From: JASJBU01 sp963790775
GTDB taxonomy: Bacteria > Pseudomonadota > Gammaproteobacteria > Chromatiales > Chromatiaceae
Direction of reading: 5' to 3'
NCBI GenBank assembly: GCA_963790775.1
Contig: CAWBPR010000013.1
Span: forward strand, 1-64,000
Length of the DNA stretch: 64,000 bases
This document shows positions 29,858 to 38,522 of this stretch, in pieces (position 1 is the first letter of the stretch; each line of letters begins with the position of its first letter). The notes under the pieces are model-generated. The model was not told the DNA's origin, did not search any database, and was given only the letters and a program-made list of their open reading frames with translations. Position numbers and translations under genes: made by a program.

Positions 29858-31033
29858 CTACAGCGCCTGCTGCACCGCTGCCAGGGCCACGCCGGTGTTG
29901 ATCGGGGCATTCAGGTCGCTGAGCACCGCTTCCAATGCAGCCACACACAGCAGGATGTTCTCCGCCCGGGCGCTATGTCCCATCAGGCCGATACGCCAGA
30001 CCTTGCCGGCCAGCGCGCCAAGGCCGGCGCCGAGTTCCAGGTTGTATTCGTTGAGCAGGCGGTTGCGCACGCCAGCGTCGTCCACACCTGCGGGGATCGA
30101 GACCGCATTCAACTGCGGCAGACGGTCGGCCTCGTTGACGATGAAGCTCAGTCCCATCGCCTCCAGGCCGGCCTTCAGGGCATTGTGCATCTTGCGGTGG
30201 CGGGCCCAGGCGTTTTCCAGTCCTTCCTCCTCGAGGATGCGCAGCGCCTCGTGCAAACCATAGAGGGCGTTGACCGGTGCGGTGTGATGGTAGGCGCGCT
30301 TCTGGCCGCTGCCCCAGTAACCCATCACCAGATTGAGGTCGAGGAACCAGCTCTGCACCTTGCTGCTGCGCTTGCGCACCTTCTCCAGGGCCCGCTCGCT
30401 GAAGCTGATGGGGGAGAGGCCGGGGGTGCAGGAGAGGCACTTCTGGGTGCCCGAATAGATGCTGTCGATCTCCCATTCGTCCACCTTGATCGGGGTGCCG
30501 CCGAGGGAGGTGACCGCATCGACGATGGTCAGGCAGTCGTGCTTGTGGGCCAGGGCAACCAGTGCCTGGGCATCTGACTGGGCTCCGGTCGAGGTTTCGG
30601 CGTGCACGAAGGCGAGAATCTTGGCGTCCGGGTTGGTCTCCAATGCCTGCTGCACCTTCTCCAGATTGACCGTCTTGCCCCATTCGTCCTCCACCATCAC
30701 CGCAGTGCCGCCGGTGCGCTCCACGTTCTCTTTCATGCGTCCGCCGAATACGCCGTTCTGGCAGACGATGACCTTGTCCCCCGGCTCGACTAGATTGGCA
30801 AAACAGGTCTCCATACCGGCAGAGCCGGGGGCGGAGACCGGCATGGTCAGGGCGTTCTCGGTCTGAAAGGCATACTGCAGCATGGTTTTGGTCTGCTCCA
30901 TCATCCCCACGAAGAGCGGGTCCAGATGGCCGATGGTGGGCCGTGAGAGCGCTTCGAGAATGCGGGGATGTACATCGGAGGGGCCGGGGCCCATCAGGGT
31001 GCGAACCGGAGGGTTGAAAACAGGTGTGGTCAT
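29858..31033 (-). CDS. Class V aminotransferase (alanine-glyoxylate / serine-pyruvate type)
   Basis: The 391-residue PLP enzyme begins TPVFNPPVRTLMGPGPSDV, the hallmark of the serine/alanine-glyoxylate group. The PLP lysine lies in YSGTQKCLSCTPGLSP (about residue 200), preceded by the cofactor Asp in LTIVDAVTSLGG. ATG 31033 was chosen because homology starts there. It is the first gene of a four-gene operon with rhodanese, Sco-like and psd. A role in glyoxylate or serine metabolism is likely; the exact amino donor is not determined. Confidence 0.92.
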   Translation of the reverse strand: MTTPVFNPPVRTLMGPGPSDVHPRILEALSRPTIGHLDPLFVGMMEQTKTMLQYAFQTENALTMPVSAPGSAGMETCFANLVEPGDKVIVCQNGVFGGRMKENVERTGGTAVMVEDEWGKTVNLEKVQQALETNPDAKILAFVHAETSTGAQSDAQALVALAHKHDCLTIVDAVTSLGGTPIKVDEWEIDSIYSGTQKCLSCTPGLSPISFSERALEKVRKRSSKVQSWFLDLNLVMGYWGSGQKRAYHHTAPVNALYGLHEALRILEEEGLENAWARHRKMHNALKAGLEAMGLSFIVNEADRLPQLNAVSIPAGVDDAGVRNRLLNEYNLELGAGLGALAGKVWRIGLMGHSARAENILLCVAALEAVLSDLNAPINTGVALAAVQQAL

Positions 31034-31221
31034 GAGCTTTTTGCCTGTGCTAGCTGTTGGAGGATTGTGCTTTTCGCTAAGAGACTGCGGAGTATAAGTG
31101 TCGCCGCGACCGGGTATCAAGCAAGAATACCTTTGATAGCGTACGGAATGGCCTGCTCTTGAAAAAATCGCGCCTGCCCCTATCTATGCTGTAACGCAAC
31201 GAATTTATCAGGAGAAAAATC

Positions 31222-31647
31222 ATGAACACAATGCGCAATAGACCTTGGTTGATGTTACACGACTTCAACCGCGAACTGGATCGACTGATGCGGACCCGGC
31301 AACGGGAGCAGGCAAATCCGGCCAACAACTGGACACCTGCGGTGGATATCCGCGAAGCGAAGGACCACTTCTGTTTGAGCATGGATCTGCCCGGTGTCGA
31401 CCCCAAGACCATCGAGGTAGCCATGGAGAAGGAGATGCTGGTGGTTTCTGGTGAACGCAAGGCAAAGGTCGATGGGGAGGGCTATCACCGTCAGGAGCGC
31501 GTACAGGGCGCATTCATGCGCCGCTTCAAGCTGCCGGAGACGGCTGACACCACCGAAATCACAGCGAAGAGCGAACACGGGGTACTGGAGATTGTGATCA
31601 AGAAACGGTCAGAGCAAACACCGCGTCGCATAACCATCACCCATTAA
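31222..31647 (+). CDS. Hsp20-family small heat shock protein
   Basis: The 141-residue protein has an alpha-crystallin domain from about 38 (WTPAVDIREAKDHFCLSMDLPGVD) with the ending GVLEIVIKKRSEQTPRRITI. It is an ATP-independent holdase forming oligomers. A GGAGA ribosome site precedes ATG 31222. A strong terminator follows. It stands alone, with 188 bp to the divergent aminotransferase operon. Confidence 0.95.
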   Translation: MNTMRNRPWLMLHDFNRELDRLMRTRQREQANPANNWTPAVDIREAKDHFCLSMDLPGVDPKTIEVAMEKEMLVVSGERKAKVDGEGYHRQERVQGAFMRRFKLPETADTTEITAKSEHGVLEIVIKKRSEQTPRRITITH

Positions 31648-31654
31648 CCCAAGC

Positions 31655-31676
31655 AAAGGCCCTGTACAGGGCCTTT
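31655..31676 (+). terminator. Rho-independent terminator after hsp20
   Basis: AAAGGCCCTG and CAGGGCCTTT form a 10-bp stem with a TA loop, followed by a T run. Confidence 0.9.
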
Positions 31677-31773
31677 TTTCTGCTTTCCATCAAATGCTGG
31701 ATCAATGCTCTTGAGTTCTGCCGGAATGCCTGGAAAGATACCTTTCCAACGGCGACAGGGCGAAATCACAAGC

Positions 31774-32301
31774 ATGAATCTAGCGACATTCACTGATCAG
31801 CTTAACCGGCTTGAGACAAGCGATTGGCAGGCGGTGGTCGAGGGTCAGGGAATACTGGTTATCGATGATCTTTGTTTGCGGGTTGGTTCCGTAGAGGCGC
31901 CCAATGCAATCATCTGCGCCCCGGCGCATGGAAAATCGACTGCCGATGCCCTGAAGCGTGATTCACTGGCCAATGCGGGATCACTCCTCAACAATTACTA
32001 TCTGACCCACCCACTGACATTGCTTGGTTTCAACCACCAGGCAGAAGCATTAATCGAAGCGCACGGGGCAGCCGCGTTTCTGGCAATGACAGGGCAATTG
32101 CCGGAACGCACGCTTTTCGTCGCAGGTGGTGAAGTGATTGCGGAACCACCTGACAGCCCGCGGCATCGCTATGGGGTGTATTGTGAGTTGCTCAGCCCGC
32201 TAGCCGATTCAGGCATCCGGGCGCAGGTCAGAAAATGGCTGGACACAGGGGAGGCTCACGAACGCTATCTGGGGATGAATGTGTGCCGCTACAATTGTTG
32301 A
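31774..32301 (+). CDS. Hypothetical protein
   Basis: The 175-residue soluble protein starts at ATG 31774 (MNLATFTDQLNRLE). It is not recognised. It has no signal peptide or membrane helix. Clear segments are QGILVIDDLCLRVG, NAIICAPAHGK, FNHQAEALIEAHGAAAFLAM and a Cys-containing end, MNVCRYNC. An upstream in-frame start at 31705 overlaps the hsp20 terminator region and is less likely. The 244 bp that follow hold no gene. Confidence 0.6.
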   Translation: MNLATFTDQLNRLETSDWQAVVEGQGILVIDDLCLRVGSVEAPNAIICAPAHGKSTADALKRDSLANAGSLLNNYYLTHPLTLLGFNHQAEALIEAHGAAAFLAMTGQLPERTLFVAGGEVIAEPPDSPRHRYGVYCELLSPLADSGIRAQVRKWLDTGEAHERYLGMNVCRYNC

Positions 32302-32566
32302 TGCCCAGGACCGGTAAGCCAGAGAAGCAGCGATACATTGTGTGGCACATCCAATACAGACCAAGGTAAAATCTGCTTCAGCTTGCCGTCAGGCAGGATT
32401 CGGAAGTCCTGGCTACAATAGCCTTCATACCGAATAACTCATTTGAAAATTGATTCGTTTGCAGGACGATTGATTTCATTGGCCATTTTAACTATCAACA
32501 AGCCCTTGTTAATTCACCACAGCGACGGGTTTTAAGAATGCCTGAGTGTGGATACTGAAACAGGCC

Positions 32567-35500
32567 ATGAAACATAGTGCTGACAGAGTATCGGTGGCTC
32601 CTGAGATCCTGGTCAGGGAGCAGGCCCGCATCCTGTATATGCAGGCTCTTGTATCCAATGCAACGGTCATTGCGATCTCCCTCCTATTCTTCTTTCTGCT
32701 GAGTTCCCGGGTCGATTCCGATCTGATCGGTTTTTGGGTGCTCGCGCTCTGCTGCTCTGCCTTGGTCCGGGTTGTGTTGTGGTACCTGCGCAAATCCAGG
32801 CCTGACCTTTGCAGCGCCGAATCCTGGCTGAGATACTACCTCCTCGCCAGCGGCTTGGTCGGGGTTTCCTGGAGTCTGATCTATCCATTGATCTATGTTG
32901 CCAACGACCCGGTGGTTTTAGCTGCGCTCTCAATGCTGATCTTCGGCGTTCTCGGCTCGGCTGTAGTGATACTCCACATCTACTTTCCGGCCTTTGTGCT
33001 CTACACCTATCCCCAGATCCTCAGCCTTCTCATCACCTTTCAGCTGTTCCAGGATGATGTCTACCACATCCTCTCCCTGGCAATCTTGATCTATCTGGTG
33101 ATGACCACGTTGTTCGCACGTAACGTCAACCGCAACAGCCTGAATTCCATCGCCTTGCAGTACCGGAATGCGGCCTTGGTCGATGAACTCAGTCAGGAGG
33201 TCGGCCGGCGTGAGTCACTGATCGAGCAGCGCACCGGCGAATTGCATGAAAAAAATGCGGAACTGACCTGGGAGATCGGGGAACGTGAACGGGCGGAGAT
33301 CGCATTACGGGAGAGTGAACAGCGGCTGGTGGCTTTTTTCGGTTCCTCGCCTGCCGGAATGGGCCTGTTGGATAAGGATTTGCGCTATCTGCTGGTCAAT
33401 GCAACCCTGGCGAAGATGCATGGATTAACTCCGGAAGAGAATACGGGTAAAACATTGGCAGAGGTGCTGCCCCGGGGCTTGCAGGCTATCGAGCCAATAT
33501 TTCGGCGGATACTCGAGACCAACGAACCTGTCATCAATCTTGATCTGTCCGGTGAAGTGCCATCCCGGCCGGATGAAATCTCCCATTTCACTGTGTCCTA
33601 TTTCCCCATCCCGGGAATTACCGGTGAACCCGGCGGCATCGGTATCGTGGTGATTGACATAACCGAGCGGAAGCGGGCGGAAGAGCAGCTGAGATTAAGC
33701 GAAGAGCGCTTCGGTCTGGCGATGCGGGGGACCAAGGATGGCGTCTATGATTGGAACCTGGTCAGTAATGAGATCTACTACTCCCCGCGTTGGAAACAGA
33801 TGCTCGGTTATGCGGACGATGAGCTGAAAAACGACTTCACGGCCTGGGAGAGCCTGGTCGATGTCGCCGATCGCAAGCGCAGTTGGGGTATGCTGACGGA
33901 CTATATCAACGCTCGGCGCAGCAACTTCAAATTAGAATTCAAGATGCGTCACAAGGATGGACATTGGGTGGATATTCTGTCCCGGGCGTTTCTGGTGCGG
34001 GACGATACCGGTAAGGCAGTGAGGGTCGTCGGGACCCATGTCGATATCAGCGAGGAGAAGCATTGGCAAAATGCCCTGCGTGACAGCGAGGAGTATCTCA
34101 GGGTGTTGTCGAGGGCCACCTATGAGGCGATTATCCTGTTCAGACAAGGCCGCTGCATGGGTCAGAATCCGGCGGCTGAAAAGATGTTTGGCCACACTGT
34201 TGCGCAGGCGGCGGGTAAGGAAATTGCCGCCTGGATAGCACCCGAATTCCGTGAACTGGTAAATACATACCTGATATCCGATGCCGAGGAGCCGATTGAA
34301 GCTCTTGGCATGCACCGGGACGGAGGGGTGTTCTCCATCGAAATTCAAAACCGCATGATGTCTTACAAAGGAGAGCAGGTCAGTGTCATCGCGATCAGGG
34401 ACATCAGTGAACGTAAGAGCCGAGAGGAGAAGATCCGGCTATTGTCCCAGGCGCTGGAGCAAAGTCCGGTGCTGGTGGTGATCACCGATAAGACAGCGAA
34501 GATTGAGTATGTAAACAGTACCTTCGAACGGGTTACCGGTTACACCGCAGAGGAAGTCATCGGCAGGAACCCAAGTATTCTCAAATCCGGACTGACGCCC
34601 CTAATTCATTATCAGGAACTCTGGAAGGCGCTCGGGGAACGGCGTTCATGGACCGGAGAACTGCAAAACCGGAAAAAGAGCGGTGAATTCTACTGGGAGC
34701 AAGCGCATATCGCGCCTGTGGTCGATCCGGCAGGGAAGGTGACGCACTATCTGGCGGTCAAAGAGGATATTACTGAAAAAAAGAGTCAGGAAGAGCGGAT
34801 CATTCATCAGGCGCACTATGACGGCCTGACCAATCTGCCCAACCGTTTCCTGGCCCTGGATCGATTGACGCAATTGATCAAAGAAGCAGCAAGAACGGGA
34901 ACCCATGCCGCCGTCTTGTTTCTTGACCTGGATGGCTTCAAGCGGATCAACGATTCACTGGGACATGAAACCGGCGACCAGCTTCTCAGGCAATCTGCCG
35001 GGCGGCTGACCGAGACGGTGCGTGAAGGTGACACTGTATGCCGCCTGGGGGGCGATGAGTTCATCGTACTTCTGAGTAGTCTGAAGCAGGCCTCCGACGC
35101 CCGTTCAGCAGCCGAGAGTCTGGTTTCCCGCTTCAGGCAGCCCTTCGTTCTGGATGAACGGGAACTGCTGGTGACGGCAAGCATAGGCATCGCGGTCTAT
35201 CCGCAGGATGGCGCTACCTCAGCAGAACTGTTGCGCAATGCCGATACCGCCATGTACCACTCCAAGGAACAAGGTCGGAACTCCTATCATTATTTCACTG
35301 AAACCATGAACAAGGATGTCTCGAGACGACTTGCGGTGGAGGAACAGTTGCATGGCGCGCTTGGTCGCCAGGAGTTTTTCGTCATGTTTCAGCCGGTCAT
35401 CGATCTGCAAAACAGCGAAATCGCCGCTGCTGAAGCCTTGCTGAGATGGCGTAATCCGACTCTGGGAGATGTCTCGCCCGAGGAGTTCATTCCTATTGCC

Positions 35501-36127
35501 GAGCAGACGGGGTCGATTGTGGAGATCGGTCATTTTGTCTTACGGCAGGCCCTGGGCTGTTCCAGTCAGTGGCAGAAAACAAGCGGAAAGGGATTTAAAA
35601 TGGCGGTCAATCTGTCACCGCGCCAGTTTCGCGATCCTGGTCTGACGGACTCCATCAAAGCGGCGTTGCAGCAGGCTGGTGTGGCTGCTGAATCTCTGGA
35701 GCTGGAGATCACAGAAGGTGTCTTGATGAGTGGCCATGCCTATCTGGATGCTGCCCTTACGGCGCTCAATGAACTGGGTGTGGGTATCGCCATGGATGAC
35801 TTTGGCACCGGCTACTCCTCCCTGAGCTACCTGCGCAGTTATCCGTTTGATGTATTGAAGGTCGATCGAAGCTTCATCAGCGATATCACTGTGGATCAGG
35901 CGGATCGTGAACTGGTCAATGCAGCAATTCTCATGGCGCATGGACTGGGACTGAAGGTGGTTGCGGAAGGGGTGGAGACCCGTGAGCAGCTTGCATACCT
36001 GCGTGAAAAAAATTGTGAATTCGCCCAGGGTTACCTGTTCAGCAAGCCCATCTCAGCTGAGGAGTTTTCGGTGCTGCTCGAGGTAAAAAAATCACCAGAC
36101 TCCAGCCTATCGGATACCCCTGTGTGA
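32567..36127 (+). CDS. Membrane PAS4-GGDEF-EAL protein (c-di-GMP synthesis/hydrolysis)
   Basis: About 1,186 residues. Five or six membrane helices (residues about 35-190) are followed by a coiled coil and four PAS domains starting near 250, 380, 508 and 625. The GGDEF domain contains RLGGDEFIVLL near 827, so a diguanylate cyclase site is intact. The EAL domain starts near 945 with AEALLRWRNP, then LEITEGVLM and DDFGTGYSSLSYL, the metal ligands of an active phosphodiesterase. A GTG at 32546 is an alternative start. It lies 368 bp before a polysaccharide operon that encodes a likely c-di-GMP receptor, so it may set the local c-di-GMP level; that link is inferred. Confidence 0.93.
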   Translation: MKHSADRVSVAPEILVREQARILYMQALVSNATVIAISLLFFFLLSSRVDSDLIGFWVLALCCSALVRVVLWYLRKSRPDLCSAESWLRYYLLASGLVGVSWSLIYPLIYVANDPVVLAALSMLIFGVLGSAVVILHIYFPAFVLYTYPQILSLLITFQLFQDDVYHILSLAILIYLVMTTLFARNVNRNSLNSIALQYRNAALVDELSQEVGRRESLIEQRTGELHEKNAELTWEIGERERAEIALRESEQRLVAFFGSSPAGMGLLDKDLRYLLVNATLAKMHGLTPEENTGKTLAEVLPRGLQAIEPIFRRILETNEPVINLDLSGEVPSRPDEISHFTVSYFPIPGITGEPGGIGIVVIDITERKRAEEQLRLSEERFGLAMRGTKDGVYDWNLVSNEIYYSPRWKQMLGYADDELKNDFTAWESLVDVADRKRSWGMLTDYINARRSNFKLEFKMRHKDGHWVDILSRAFLVRDDTGKAVRVVGTHVDISEEKHWQNALRDSEEYLRVLSRATYEAIILFRQGRCMGQNPAAEKMFGHTVAQAAGKEIAAWIAPEFRELVNTYLISDAEEPIEALGMHRDGGVFSIEIQNRMMSYKGEQVSVIAIRDISERKSREEKIRLLSQALEQSPVLVVITDKTAKIEYVNSTFERVTGYTAEEVIGRNPSILKSGLTPLIHYQELWKALGERRSWTGELQNRKKSGEFYWEQAHIAPVVDPAGKVTHYLAVKEDITEKKSQEERIIHQAHYDGLTNLPNRFLALDRLTQLIKEAARTGTHAAVLFLDLDGFKRINDSLGHETGDQLLRQSAGRLTETVREGDTVCRLGGDEFIVLLSSLKQASDARSAAESLVSRFRQPFVLDERELLVTASIGIAVYPQDGATSAELLRNADTAMYHSKEQGRNSYHYFTETMNKDVSRRLAVEEQLHGALGRQEFFVMFQPVIDLQNSEIAAAEALLRWRNPTLGDVSPEEFIPIAEQTGSIVEIGHFVLRQALGCSSQWQKTSGKGFKMAVNLSPRQFRDPGLTDSIKAALQQAGVAAESLELEITEGVLMSGHAYLDAALTALNELGVGIAMDDFGTGYSSLSYLRSYPFDVLKVDRSFISDITVDQADRELVNAAILMAHGLGLKVVAEGVETREQLAYLREKNCEFAQGYLFSKPISAEEFSVLLEVKKSPDSSLSDTPV

Positions 36128-36494
36128 TCGAGCGCCAACGCTGGGTATCCGCGTAGTGTTGACAGGCCCTGGCTTAAGTGCAGCATCGGTGGAATAGCTC
36201 ACGGGCTTTCCATCTGCCACTGCTGTAATCACAACACTATACCGATTCCGCCAAAGGAGTACCGCGCTTCGAGGTCTGGTCGACGAGCAGGGCGGGTTAC
36301 GGTTTTTTACAAATCGGATGAGCTGGTGGTTTGTCTCTGCTGTATAGTGAATGCTGAAAATATGTATCATCAGGCGAAACAGCTCAGGGTGGTAAGGATT
36401 TTTTCAAACAATTAAAACTTTCGGATGCAGGATCAAAGGGAGATTATCAAGAACTGGTTCAATAGTTGATGTTTCGAAACCTCTGCTCGTCGGG
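36128..36494 (+). other. Intergenic region before the polysaccharide operon, with a dispersed repeat
   Basis: No gene is seen in 367 bp. 36141-36170 matches 47024-47053 at 24 of 30 bases, including TAGTGTT and ACAGGCC. The operon promoter must lie here, but none could be fixed. Confidence 0.35.
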
Positions 36495-38520
36495 GTGATG
36501 CAGGGAACTCGTAAGGAAAAGCTCGTGAAGACAACAATAATACTTTTGCTGCTGCTGACTGCCCTGGGAATTGCTGTTGCGGATGAAGAGGTGGTTGCGC
36601 CAGATGCGGACCTCGCTGCGACATCGCTTGCGGAACTGGGCTTCAAGAGCGGCTACACCTTTGAAGGCCTGCAATCGAACCATGAACAGATTTTCCACTT
36701 TCCTGTACCGCGGACTGCGGTTTCCGGCGCCGGGGAGCTGATCATCGACTACGAGAGTTCGCCGCAACTGGATGCGCGCTCGATGTTGCGGGTCGACGTC
36801 AATGGCGCCCCCAGGATAGCCAGGCACCTGGGGCGCGACGCCTCGCGGGGCCGCCTGGCGGTGTCTTTGAGCCAGACCGAGATTCAGCGTTTTGCTTTCC
36901 TGAACGTTGCCGTGAAGGCCTCCCTGCTGATGAATGGCGATCGCTGCCTGAATGATCGACTGAAGATCAACTACCTGCACCTGCTGCCTGAAAGCGGTTT
37001 GCGCGTGCCGCTCAAGCTGCACGCGGAGAACCTGCGGGAGGCCTGGGAAATCCTGCCGAAACGGGTTGGCATTTCGCTTCCGGCGCAACTCACCGAGGCG
37101 GCATTTGCCAATGCCCTGTTGTTGGCCCGCCGCCTCCAGGCGGACGGCAAACAGGTCGATTTTCTGCAGTTGCCGGAGCTGGGGGAGCTGATTATTGCCC
37201 CTCCGGAGGCGCTGCAGATCGCTCTCCAGCAACGCTATCCGGCCAGGGAAGAGCTGCGGGCGTCCTCCGGTGTGGAATCCATCGCCCTGCCACCGGGCAA
37301 AGACGCCTATCTGCTGCAGCTGCCGGACCGGCAGTCAGTAGTCTTCTCCGAACCCTTCACCAATCTGCCGGTTGAACTGTTTGGTCCCGCATGGCGACAG
37401 GTGGTGCTGGGCGGCGCATACGATGCGCTGGTCAGCGGGACGCCCGGCGGCAGGGTCGAGCTCGACGGCAAGCTGGCGGTTCCACTTGAGCGACTGGGGC
37501 TGGATCTGTCGACCCGTTACGTCAGTCGCAGCGCCAGCTGGCATCTGCCCCTCACACCGTCAGTGGTGGCCGGGGATCTGCGTCCCGAAGTGTTGCATCT
37601 GGAACTGATCTCCAGCCCCAGCGACACCGACACCCCGCTGATGCTGCAGGTTTTTCTGAACGGTGCCCTGCAGCAGGTGAAAACCCTGCCGAACGATGGC
37701 CTGCCCAATCAGCTGTCGGTTTTTCTCTCGCCCCACGACTACAAGCCGGGACACAATGACCTGCAGCTGACTGTGCAGCGCAAACTGATCAGCGGCGATT
37801 GCCAGACCGAGCCGCCGGCCTATCCGGTGCAGCTCACCTCCAGCAGCTATCTGGTGATGTCGAAACAGCTCGCGACGCCCCGGGAGTTCCGTGATCTGCA
37901 TGCCTGGTTCGCGCAGGGCGTCGACCTTTACGTACCGCGCCCCACTGCAACCAACAGCGTACGCCAATCTGGGATTTTTGGCCAACCTTTTCGAGCACAA
38001 CGACTATCCGCTGGAGGCCGGGCGCATCCATTTTTATACGCCTGGTGAGGCGGTGAGTCCTGGCGGCCCTTTTATTCTGCTGGGTGACGCCGAACTGGCT
38101 GTCGCGGAAGCCGGCGTACGTTTCGATCGGGGGCGCATCCAGGTGCTCAACAGAAAGGGTGAAACCCAGCTGGATGTGGACCGGCTGCCCTATCTGACGA
38201 TTTCTCAGCTGGTGCGGGCAGGCAACAGCCATGGCCTGTGGATCCTGACCAGGGAAGGAGCGCCTGAGCCGGTTCAACGTCCCCTCCTGCTGGAGAATAA
38301 TGCCGTGGCGTTTTCCGATGACCGGGGGGTGCTGCTGACCCTCAATCCCGAGCACTGGGAGGTCAGTCACATCGACTACCCGGATTATCAGCGGTGGTTC
38401 GACCATCTGGGGCGCTACCGCTTCTGGCTGCTTGCCCTGGGCTGGCTGTTGCTGACGCTGCTGCTGCTCCATCTCTACGGCAAGGCCCGCCAGCATAGAA
38501 AGCTGGAGAAGGGTGCTTAG
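36495..38520 (+). pseudogene. BcsB-like periplasmic subunit of a polysaccharide synthase, one frameshift
   Basis: It has a signal peptide (TTIILLLLLTALGIAVA) and then BcsB-type beta-rich domains: GELIIDYESSPQLDARSMLRV and SLLMNGDRCLNDRL (a CBD-like fold), plus alternating flavodoxin-like segments. The C-terminal membrane anchor is FWLLALGWLLLTLLLLHLYG. The frame breaks in a CCCC run at about 37945. Removing one C joins VPRP to LQPTAYANLGFLANLFEH and gives about 674 residues. Because everything else in this coupled operon is intact, the shift may be a sequencing error or a recent mutation. The next gene starts 2 bp after its stop. BcsB guides the growing glucan from synthase to periplasm. Confidence 0.8.
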
Positions 38521-38522
38521 CC

